A stretch of DNA of 5,872 nt from an uncultured Eubacteriales bacterium (GTDB lineage Bacteria; Bacillota; Clostridia; Lachnospirales; CAG-274), in the NCBI GenBank assembly GCA_902497185.1, contig CABVEG010000120.1, forward strand, positions 1 to 5,872, given 5' to 3'. The translations under genes and the position numbers were made by a program. Under the pieces are notes generated by a model that did not search any database, was not told the DNA's origin, and saw only the letters and a program-made list of their open reading frames with translations. This document shows positions 1 through 5,851 of this stretch, piece by piece. The stretch's first letter is position 1. Every line of letters begins with the position of its first letter.

Positions 1-71
1 ATTAATAGTCATTTTATAGAGTAACTAATAAGTTAAATTAATGTTTATTTATCACTCCGTATCCACAATAT
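1..71. other. Upstream region of an off-window gene
   Basis: These 71 bases lie beyond the secG terminator and are very A+T-rich. I find no coding frame supported by homology. On the minus strand a TATAAA (13-18) lies 17 nt from TTAATT (36-41), a weak promoter candidate for whatever gene follows to the left; rnr is a common neighbour of secG, but nothing here shows it. Confidence 0.3.
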
Positions 72-98
72 AAAAAGAAGGCTATAAAAGCCTTCTTT
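72..98 (-). terminator. Intrinsic terminator of secG
   Basis: A perfect 10-bp inverted repeat (arms 74-83 and 89-98, core AAGAAGGCT/AGCCTTCTT) closes a 5-nt loop. On the minus strand it is followed by a run of five T, then TATATT. It starts three bases after the secG stop codon, so it ends the secG transcript. The two arms and the T-run are seen directly; termination efficiency is inferred. Confidence 0.9.
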
Positions 99-101
99 AA
101 A

Positions 102-353
102 TTACTGTATAAAATTACTTGCAAGAATAAGTAAAACATATACAACAGCAACAATCTTTGTATAAAGCTCTAACTTACCTTCAATGGAATTTTTCTTGTT
201 TTTATCCCAGTATGTCTGTCCGCCTGAAGAACCCATACCTCCGATAGCACTTGTAAAACCTGCTGCCTGCTTCTTCTGCATAAGAATCAAGGCAACTAAA
301 GCAAAGCTTGCAATAGCAATTAAAACACAAACAATAATAAACGCTGTACTCAT
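102..353 (-). CDS. secG: SecG, preprotein translocase subunit
   Basis: Small integral membrane subunit of the SecYEG channel, which helps SecA-driven export of unfolded proteins across the cytoplasmic membrane. The 83-residue product has the family layout: a first membrane helix at about residues 4-25, a cytoplasmic loop with the diagnostic LMQ…GG.GSSGG segment (24-46), and a second helix at about 62-81. Length is normal for Firmicutes SecG (about 75-85). The ATG is preceded by a strong Shine-Dalgarno sequence, GGGAGGTG (359-366), five bases upstream, which fixes the start. It has its own promoter in the 77-nt gap after the response regulator gene and its own terminator, so it can be expressed alone, though read-through from mutS2/regulator is possible because I see no terminator in that gap. 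In many Firmicutes secG precedes rnr and smpB; what follows here is outside the window. Confidence 0.95.
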   Translation of the reverse strand: MSTAFIIVCVLIAIASFALVALILMQKKQAAGFTSAIGGMGSSGGQTYWDKNKKNSIEGKLELYTKIVAVVYVLLILASNFIQ

Positions 354-393
354 GACTGCACCTCCCTGATATTAACATTAATACATCTTTATA

Positions 394-422
394 AATATAT
401 CACAGAAATCAACATTTTGCAA
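394..422 (-). promoter_or_regulatory. Sigma-A-type promoter for secG
   Basis: On the minus strand TTGCAA (417-422) is separated by 17 nt from TATATT (394-399). The -10 is preceded by TGA, giving an extended -10 element (TGnTATATT). It lies in the gap between the response regulator stop and secG, with a predicted start near 387 and a leader of about 34 nt. Sequence match is good; function is inferred. Confidence 0.6.
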
Positions 423-430
423 GCATTATT

Positions 431-1129
431 TTAATTTTTAATATTAAATTTGTAGCCAACACTCCATATAGTCATAATACTCCATGGGTCGTCCTGATTA
501 AGCTTTTCTCTTATTCTTTTAATATGAACATCTACAGTTCTTGTATCACCAACAAATTCATAACCCCATATTTTATCAAGCAGCTTTTCCCTTGTAAAAA
601 CCTGATTAGGATTTTGGGCAAGAAAACTTAAAAGTTCAAATTCCTTTGGTGGAAATGATAAATCCTTACCGTGGTATGTAACAATGTATGTGCCCTGATT
701 AATAACAAGGTTTGGATACACAATTTTTTTGGTTTCATTTTCTTTTTTATTGTCGTAACGCCTTAAAACAGCCTTAACTCTGGCAACAAGCTCCTTTGAG
801 TCAAAGGGCTTTACAACATAGTCATCAGCGCCCATTTCAAGACCAAGTACCTTATCAAAGGTTTCACCCTTTGCTGTAAGCATAATAATAGGTGTATTAC
901 TTATCTGGCGTATTTTTCTGCATACCTGATAGCCGTCAATGCCCGGCAGCATAATATCCAAAAGCACCATATGTGGGTCAAACTTTTTAAAGGCATCTAT
1001 GGCATCATCGCCACTGTGAACCTCAAATGTTTCATAGCCTTCCTTTTCCATATACAATGAAATAAGTTCAGCTATATGCACATCATCATCAATTATTAAC
1101 ACTCTTAATTTAGTATTACCACTATTCAT
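431..1129 (-). CDS. OmpR/PhoB-family response regulator
   Basis: Two-component DNA-binding response regulator, 232 residues, a normal length for the family. The receiver domain (about 8-122) has all expected phosphorylation residues: the acidic cluster D14-D16, phosphoacceptor D58 in LLDIMLPG, T85 in MLTAKG and K107 in VVKPFD. The winged-helix domain (about 135-231) shows the FPPKEFELL start, the RTVDVHIKRIREKL recognition helix (197-210) and a VGYKF wing near the end. The ATG lies 17 nt after the mutS2 stop with only a weak GAG-type ribosome site, which suggests co-transcription and possibly translational coupling with mutS2. No histidine kinase gene lies next to it: secG follows and mutS2 precedes, so its partner and targets cannot be read from context. 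It resembles PhoB/WalR/ResD-type regulators generally, and I do not assign a specific name. Confidence 0.93.
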   Translation of the reverse strand: MNSGNTKLRVLIIDDDVHIAELISLYMEKEGYETFEVHSGDDAIDAFKKFDPHMVLLDIMLPGIDGYQVCRKIRQISNTPIIMLTAKGETFDKVLGLEMGADDYVVKPFDSKELVARVKAVLRRYDNKKENETKKIVYPNLVINQGTYIVTYHGKDLSFPPKEFELLSFLAQNPNQVFTREKLLDKIWGYEFVGDTRTVDVHIKRIREKLNQDDPWSIMTIWSVGYKFNIKN

Positions 1130-1146
1130 TTTATCATCTCGCTTTC

Positions 1147-3507
1147 TTATTTAAGTTCAGCAATAGTTACACCTGCTTCGCCCTCACCATACTGTCCCAG
1201 ACGATAGCTTTTAACTCTCGGATTTCCTCTGAGATACTCATGAACAGCCTTACGCAGTGCACCTGTACCCTTACCGTGTATAATTGTTACAGGAGATACT
1301 CCTGCTAAATAAACATCGTCTAAATATTTATCAAGTTTATCCAGTGCCTCAAGGGACATCATACCCCTAAGGTCTACTTCGGCAGACACACTGCTTCTCT
1401 TTTTTCTTGAAATATTTGTTGCGAATTTCTTTGGAGCATAAGTAAGCTGTTCCTCACTTGTATCAAGAGATAAATCCTTTATATTAACCGTAACAGTCAT
1501 TATGCCAGCCTTAACTGTAACATCACCGTTTTTGTTTGGAGGTATTGAAACAATACCTGACTGATTAAGTGAATGGATTTTTACCCTGTCTCCCTTTACA
1601 AGTTTATCAGGCACTTTATGAGTAGCTTTGGTTGTCAGCTTACTTTCAACCTTATTCATTTTATCCTTAAGTTTACTTCTCTGTTCCTCAAGAGCCTGTG
1701 AATTAATACTGTCCTTTTGAAGCTTGCGCATTTCCTTAATAATAGCATCTGCTTCATCCTTGGCATCACTTATAAGTGCTCTTGCCTTTTCGTTAGCATC
1801 TCTTATTATTTTTTCTCTCTGAGCATCAAGTTTATTTCTCTGTTTTTGAGCTTCACTTCTGAGCCTTTGTGCCTCTTTTCTGTATTCTTCTGCCTTTTCC
1901 TGTTCAATAATAAGGGACTTGCGGCTTATTTCAAGATCTGTAATAACATCCTCAAATCTTAAATCCTCGTGGCTTAATACATCCTTAGCCTCATTTATAA
2001 TATATTCAGGCAAACCTAATCTCTGTGAAATAGCGAAAGCGTTACTTTTACCCGGAACACCAATAAGAAGTCTGTAGGTCGGTCTTAGTGTTTCCACATC
2101 AAATTCACAGGATGCATTTTCAATACCCTCCGTAGTAAGAGCAAAGACTTTTAGTTCACTATAGTGAGTAGTAACAGCAGTTCTTGCGCCAAAGCCGTGG
2201 AGATATTTAATTATGGAAATAGCAAGGGCAGCACCCTCTGTCGGATCTGTACCTGCACCAAGTTCATCAAGGAGTACAAGTGAATTTGGTGTCACACTAT
2301 CAAGAATTTTAACAATATTTGTCATATGGGAAGAAAAGGTACTAAGACTTTGCTCAATACTCTGTTCGTCCCCAATATCTGCAAACACATCATCAAATAC
2401 GGCAAGTTCCGAATTATCAAAGGCTGAAATGTGAAGACCAGCCTGTCCCATAAGAGTAAAAAGCCCTAATGTCTTTAAACTTACAGTCTTACCACCTGTA
2501 TTTGGACCTGTTATAAGTAAAGTATTAAATTTTTTGCCTATATAAATATCTGTAGGAACAACAGTTTTACCGTCAAGTAAGGGATGTCTTGCCTTCTTTA
2601 TGTTTACATAACCCTTTGTATTAAACCTAGGCTCAACACCTTTCATTTTAATTGAAAGTTCAGCCTTTGCAAACACAAAATCTATATGGGCAAGAACATC
2701 GGCATTGGCAAGTATTATTTCTCCATTTTCTGCAACCTTTGCCGAAAGAAGAGCCAGTATTCTTTCTATTTCCGTTTTTTCTTTGCTGTGAAGTTCTTTA
2801 ATTTTATTGTTTAACTGAACTACACTTATAGGCTCTATAAAAACCGTTGCACCTGTAGCAGACTGATCATGAATAAGTCCTGCAAATGTATTTTTATATT
2901 CCTGCTTTATAGGCACACAGTATCTTTCATTTCTGATTGTAATTACAGACTCCTGAAGCATATTTTTATAAGTGCTTGAATGAATAATAGAATTTAACTG
3001 TTCTTTTATTCTGTCATTTGCAATTTTTATATTGCGCCTTATTTCTCTTAATGCTCTTGAGGCATCATCTGCAACCTCTGTAGGTGAAGGAATACATCGT
3101 TCTATTTCTCTTTCAAGATCAGTAACTGTTTCAATAGAATCAAACTGTGGTTCAAGGGTAGGAAAGCTGTCATTTTTGCTTTCACTTTTAGCATATTCCT
3201 TAGCACGTCTTGATACTCTTAAAAAATCTCCTATATGAATAAGCTCTTCTATGTTAAGAACACCACTGACATTAACTCTTTTTATATACTCACTGACAGG
3301 TCTTAAGCCACCTAAGCCCAATGAGCCTTTTTTAAGGATCATTGACACGGCCTCTGAGGTTTCTCTTTGATTGAGAGTAATCTCATTAATATCAGTACTT
3401 GGTTCAAGTTTGTCCACAATAGCCTTGCCCAGTTCAGATGCAGCATATTGCTTAAGCATATCAATTATTTTGTTAAATTCCAAAACCCTTAGAGTCTTAC
3501 TGTTCAT
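1147..3507 (-). CDS. mutS2: MutS2 (RqcU-type) ATPase with C-terminal Smr domain
   Basis: A full-length MutS2 of 786 residues, typical for the family. It lacks the N-terminal mismatch-recognition domain of MutS. Order of parts: helical core and lever (1-300), the ABC-type ATPase with Walker A GPNTGGKT (334-341), a signature-like segment around 381-395, Walker B LVLLDELGAGTDP (410-422, D414/E415) and H-loop His448, a charged coiled coil (about 520-625), a KOW-like beta segment (about 636-685) and the Smr domain (708-786) with DLRG (712-715) and HGKGTGALR (744-752). Homologues are known to act on collided ribosomes in Bacillus subtilis and to suppress recombination in Helicobacter; which applies here is not shown by sequence. 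All catalytic motifs are intact. The ATG has AAGGAG (3516-3521) eight bases upstream. It heads a probable two-gene unit with the response regulator. Confidence 0.97.
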   Translation of the reverse strand: MNSKTLRVLEFNKIIDMLKQYAASELGKAIVDKLEPSTDINEITLNQRETSEAVSMILKKGSLGLGGLRPVSEYIKRVNVSGVLNIEELIHIGDFLRVSRRAKEYAKSESKNDSFPTLEPQFDSIETVTDLEREIERCIPSPTEVADDASRALREIRRNIKIANDRIKEQLNSIIHSSTYKNMLQESVITIRNERYCVPIKQEYKNTFAGLIHDQSATGATVFIEPISVVQLNNKIKELHSKEKTEIERILALLSAKVAENGEIILANADVLAHIDFVFAKAELSIKMKGVEPRFNTKGYVNIKKARHPLLDGKTVVPTDIYIGKKFNTLLITGPNTGGKTVSLKTLGLFTLMGQAGLHISAFDNSELAVFDDVFADIGDEQSIEQSLSTFSSHMTNIVKILDSVTPNSLVLLDELGAGTDPTEGAALAISIIKYLHGFGARTAVTTHYSELKVFALTTEGIENASCEFDVETLRPTYRLLIGVPGKSNAFAISQRLGLPEYIINEAKDVLSHEDLRFEDVITDLEISRKSLIIEQEKAEEYRKEAQRLRSEAQKQRNKLDAQREKIIRDANEKARALISDAKDEADAIIKEMRKLQKDSINSQALEEQRSKLKDKMNKVESKLTTKATHKVPDKLVKGDRVKIHSLNQSGIVSIPPNKNGDVTVKAGIMTVTVNIKDLSLDTSEEQLTYAPKKFATNISRKKRSSVSAEVDLRGMMSLEALDKLDKYLDDVYLAGVSPVTIIHGKGTGALRKAVHEYLRGNPRVKSYRLGQYGEGEAGVTIAELK

Positions 3508-3538
3508 AATACATACTCCTTCACATTACTCTAGATTA

Positions 3539-3567
3539 ATTATATCAAATCAAATAATTAAATGCAA
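3539..3567 (-). promoter_or_regulatory. Sigma-A-type promoter for mutS2
   Basis: On the minus strand TTGCAT (3562-3567) and a perfect TATAAT (3539-3544) are 17 nt apart. The element lies between the spo0A-like gene's terminator and mutS2, 31 nt before the start codon. The predicted start near 3532 leaves a leader of about 25 nt that contains the AAGGAG site. The -35 matches only in TTG, so the -10 carries most of the evidence. Confidence 0.65.
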
Positions 3568-3592
3568 CAAATATTCTAAAATGCCTAAAAAC

Positions 3593-3644
3593 AAAAAAGT
3601 TCGGCACCTGTTTAAATAATAATTTAAACAGAATACCGAACTTT
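3593..3644 (-). terminator. Long intrinsic terminator after the spo0A-like gene
   Basis: A two-part hairpin: a 9-bp outer stem (3596-3604 with 3636-3644, AAAGTTCGG/CCGAACTTT), a small internal loop (3 versus 4 nt), and a perfect 10-bp inner stem (3608-3617 with 3622-3631, CTGTTTAAAT/ATTTAAACAG) closed by a 4-nt loop. On the minus strand it is followed by six T, then GTTTTT. It begins 8 nt after the stop codon, isolates the gene from mutS2, and is unusually long for a simple terminator. Confidence 0.92.
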
Positions 3645-3652
3645 ATTCATAA

Positions 3653-4414
3653 TTAATAAAGGCTATGATTATTAAGATATTCCACAACAGCAAATATGTA
3701 CTCACTATTAGTCGGTCTTTTATCACTATAGGCATCAGCAAAACCCATTTTAGAATAAAAGCCGTTGCCGCCGCATTTATTCCATGCTGACTCTATTGCG
3801 TGGCGTATTGCTCTTTCAACTCTTTCAGCAGTAGTATTATTATTCTTGGCTATTGCCGGATATAAAAACTTTGTAACGGCATCAAGCACATTATTATCCA
3901 TATATCCTCGGACTATAGCCTCCTTTAAATATTTATATCCCTTTAAATTAGGCAAAATACCTGTGCCGTTTAAAACAGATGAAGTCATTCTTTCAATATA
4001 ATTAACCCTGTTTCTGTTTTCAAGCTCATCGTTTATCACAACTCCCGTAACGCTTAAATCCATTACTCTGTCCACAACAGAATCTATGTCATAAGGTCTG
4101 ACAATAACATAATTAATACCAAATCTAAATGCCGCAGCCGTCATAACATCCTCATCCTGATTTGCTATTAATATAATTTTTGCCTTGGCATTGACATTTT
4201 TCATTTCCCTTATAGCAGACAGAGTTTCCATAAAATTATTCTTAAAAATTTCAAGGTCAAATACCGCTGTGTTCACAGTAGCATTTTGCATTTGCTCTAT
4301 AGCAAATGAAATATTTTTGGTGGATATTGTTTCTGTTACTGCTGACCTTTTTTTGAAGGCGATTTCAAGTTTTTTACATTCTTCATAACTGTTAATTGAC
4401 AATATTATATTCAT
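3653..4414 (-). CDS. spo0A: Spo0A-family sporulation regulator with degenerate receiver domain
   Basis: Member of the Spo0A family, the master switch for entry into sporulation. Read from ATG 4414 it has 253 residues, slightly short of the usual 260-275. The C-terminal effector domain (about 140-250) is unmistakable: LKGYKYLKEAI (157-167), LYPAIAK (184-190), recognition helix TTAERVERAIRHAIESAW (194-211) and PTNSE (234-238). The N-terminal half (1-120) keeps a receiver-like pattern, including VFD with D53 at the phosphoacceptor position and VRPYD (105-109), but the acidic pair is replaced by about I7/N8, the conserved Thr by I83 and the Lys by R106. Phosphorylation as in canonical Spo0A is therefore doubtful. 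It follows spoIVB, the classic spo0A locus, so it is probably the resident orthologue rather than a distant paralogue; whether another spo0A exists cannot be seen here. An in-frame TTG at 4483 would add 23 residues but lies upstream of the likely transcription start. Confidence 0.88.
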   Translation of the reverse strand: MNIILSINSYEECKKLEIAFKKRSAVTETISTKNISFAIEQMQNATVNTAVFDLEIFKNNFMETLSAIREMKNVNAKAKIILIANQDEDVMTAAAFRFGINYVIVRPYDIDSVVDRVMDLSVTGVVINDELENRNRVNYIERMTSSVLNGTGILPNLKGYKYLKEAIVRGYMDNNVLDAVTKFLYPAIAKNNNTTAERVERAIRHAIESAWNKCGGNGFYSKMGFADAYSDKRPTNSEYIFAVVEYLNNHSLY

Positions 4415-4420
4415 TATACA

Positions 4421-4425
4421 ACCCC
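4421..4425 (-). promoter_or_regulatory. Weak ribosome binding site deciding the Spo0A-like start
   Basis: GGGGT lies six bases before ATG 4414. It resembles GAGGT with one wobble pair. The other in-frame starts (ATG 4432, TTG 4483) have no purine-rich site in front, and Spo0A homology begins at the ATG 4414 reading. The site is weak, so translation may be modest. Confidence 0.5.
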
Positions 4426-4469
4426 ATTTCATTTCGTAGCAATATTTAAGAACTAATCGTTGTATATTA

Positions 4470-4497
4470 ATAATAACATACAAAAAAAATTAGTCAA
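4470..4497 (-). promoter_or_regulatory. Sigma-A-type promoter for the spo0A-like gene
   Basis: On the minus strand TTGACT (4492-4497, 5 of 6 to consensus) and TATTAT (4470-4475, 5 of 6) are 16 nt apart, with a T8 tract in the spacer. It lies entirely in the gap after the spoIVB stop. The predicted start near 4463 gives a leader of about 49 nt. I found no convincing sigma-H element or Spo0A box (TGTCGAA-like) beside it, which differs from the regulated spo0A promoter known in Bacillus subtilis. Confidence 0.6.
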
Positions 4498-4506
4498 GTA
4501 CTTTTA

Positions 4507-5739
4507 CTAAAAATCCAACATATTTTCAATAAAAATTCCATAACCTTTAGTAGGGTCATTTACAAATACATGAGTCACTGCTCCTACCAGCTTTCCATTT
4601 TGTACAACAGGGCAACCACTCATTCCCTGAACAATGCCGCCTGTCATGTTCAAAAGTCTTTTGTCTGTTACTGTCAAAACAAAGTTTTTGGTGTCACTAT
4701 TATTATACTTGTTTATGCTATCAATATGAATACTGTATTTATCGACAAATTTACCATTTATATTGACATATATTGACCCATTTCCAATTTTTACGTCATT
4801 TTTGTACCCAACAGGCATTTCAACGCCCTTTACTTCCTCATACATCTGACCAAATATGCCATTATTTTTATTACTGTCTACATATCCAAGGGTCTTATTA
4901 AAATTAATGTTTCCAATAAGTGCACCCGGTTCTCCTTCCTTGCCCTTTTCAGCTCTTTCAATAGTAGCATCAAGTATTTCTCCTCCTTCTATTTCCATTA
5001 ATTTTCCTGTATCAATATCATTGATAGGATGTCCCAAAGCACCAAACCTGTTGTTTTGTCTGTCGTAATAGGTTATTGTACCTATACCCTGAGTACTATC
5101 TCTCACCCATAAGCCGAGCTTATAACTATTGTCATCAATTGACTTTATGGGAGTAACCGTAAAATTCATTTCCTCATTTTTTCTTAAAGCCTTTATTGAT
5201 ACTTGGCTGTCACTGTTTACCAGTTTTACCAGGCTTTCCTTTCTATCAACCTTCTCACCGTTTACTGATATTATTATATCTCCCGATTTAAGTAAACCCT
5301 TACAAGGAATGTAATCTTTTCCGTCTGTAGATTTAACCTGTCCTACTCCCAGCACAAGTACACCCTTAGTATCCACACATATGCCAACAGTTCTGCCTAC
5401 TACCTCAACTTTTCTTTCTGGCATAAAACAAAGCTGTACTTTTTTTACGGGAATACCAAGAAATTTAACCCGCATATCAACATTTGACTCATTGTCACAG
5501 CTTATAATATTTTCATCATCTAAACTTAATTCAATGTTGTTTTCTACTGTTTTATTGTTTACATTTATAACATCGTCACATTCAATTTCACCATTAAAAG
5601 GTGCTGACATATTAACAACATAACTTTCACCTGTAGTCATATAAATATTTTTAGGTATAAAAATGTATTCAATTACAAAATATAATAGTGTAAAAAATAA
5701 AATTATTCCCAAAAAATAAAATATTTTTTTATTACTCAC
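4507..5739 (-). CDS. spoIVB: SpoIVB, sporulation PDZ serine protease (S55)
   Basis: Forespore-made protease acting in the intermembrane space. In Bacillus it cleaves SpoIVFA and so releases processing of pro-sigma-K in the mother cell. The 410-residue product has a short cytoplasmic start, one membrane helix (about 6-28), a beta-rich linker, a PDZ domain (about 108-200, with GVLVLGVGQV and SGDIIISVNGEKV) and the S55 peptidase domain (about 205-410). The triad aligns with the known H236/D363/S378: His237 in GALGHP, Asp359 in TVTDKRLL, Ser374 in QGMSGCP. The residue two after the Ser is Cys376 where Bacillus has Ser. The end, AVTHVFVNDPTKGYGIFIE (387-405), is strongly family-typical. The start is GTG, supported by GAGAGGTG at 5746-5753. 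It precedes the spo0A-like gene as in most spore formers; intact motifs suggest a functional late sporulation pathway. Confidence 0.96.
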   Translation of the reverse strand: MSNKKIFYFLGIILFFTLLYFVIEYIFIPKNIYMTTGESYVVNMSAPFNGEIECDDVINVNNKTVENNIELSLDDENIISCDNESNVDMRVKFLGIPVKKVQLCFMPERKVEVVGRTVGICVDTKGVLVLGVGQVKSTDGKDYIPCKGLLKSGDIIISVNGEKVDRKESLVKLVNSDSQVSIKALRKNEEMNFTVTPIKSIDDNSYKLGLWVRDSTQGIGTITYYDRQNNRFGALGHPINDIDTGKLMEIEGGEILDATIERAEKGKEGEPGALIGNINFNKTLGYVDSNKNNGIFGQMYEEVKGVEMPVGYKNDVKIGNGSIYVNINGKFVDKYSIHIDSINKYNNSDTKNFVLTVTDKRLLNMTGGIVQGMSGCPVVQNGKLVGAVTHVFVNDPTKGYGIFIENMLDF

Positions 5740-5745
5740 TTAACT

Positions 5746-5753
5746 CACCTCTC
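5746..5753 (-). promoter_or_regulatory. Ribosome binding site for spoIVB (GTG start)
   Basis: GAGAGGTG lies six bases before the GTG at 5739-5737. It supports this non-ATG start: no in-frame ATG lies between it and the membrane helix that must be included. A second purine-rich stretch, AAAGGAG (5765-5771), is farther upstream and too distant to serve this start. Confidence 0.75.
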
Positions 5754-5758
5754 AATAT

Positions 5759-5788
5759 TAAAATCTCCTTTGTTAAGTGGATTTATAC
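5759..5788 (-). promoter_or_regulatory. Sigma-F-like (forespore) promoter for spoIVB
   Basis: On the minus strand GTATA (5784-5788) is 15 nt from GGAGATTTTA (5759-5768). This fits the published Bacillus sigma-F pattern GywTA / GGnrAnAnTw at every defined position except one A. Known spoIVB transcription in Bacillus is forespore-specific (sigma-G with sigma-F contribution), which agrees. The predicted start near 5752 falls at the edge of the ribosome site, leaving a very short leader of about 13 nt. No good sigma-A promoter is seen in this gap. Confidence 0.42.
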
Positions 5789-5802
5789 TGTCCTATTTAG
5801 AC

Positions 5803-5832
5803 AAAAAATGGGACAGGCTTCCACCTGTCCCA
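5803..5832 (-). terminator. Intrinsic terminator of the gene upstream of spoIVB
   Basis: A perfect 9-bp G+C-rich stem (5809-5817 with 5824-5832, TGGGACAGG/CCTGTCCCA) has a 6-nt loop and is followed on the minus strand by six T. There is no comparable T-run on the plus-strand side, so it acts for a minus-strand gene to the right of the window. It separates that gene from spoIVB and implies that spoIVB has its own promoter. Confidence 0.9.
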
Positions 5833-5851
5833 AAATAAGTAAAATATTTTA

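Noticed and set aside
13..41. Promoter TTAATT-17-TATAAA beyond the secG terminator
   Set aside because: The -35 match is poor and such strings are frequent in DNA this A+T-rich, so I mention it only as a candidate within the edge region and not as a feature of its own.
4415..4483. N-terminal extension of the Spo0A-like protein from a TTG at 4483 (23 extra residues)
   Set aside because: No ribosome site precedes the TTG, it lies upstream of the predicted transcription start near 4463, the extra residues look like read-through of A+T-rich non-coding DNA, and family homology starts at ATG 4414.
4486..4512. Small hairpin at the spoIVB stop (TTAGT…ACTAA) followed by a T8 run, as a spoIVB terminator
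   Set aside because: The stem is only 5 bp and A+T-rich with an 11-nt loop, too weak for intrinsic termination. The same bases are better explained as the -35 and spacer of the next promoter.
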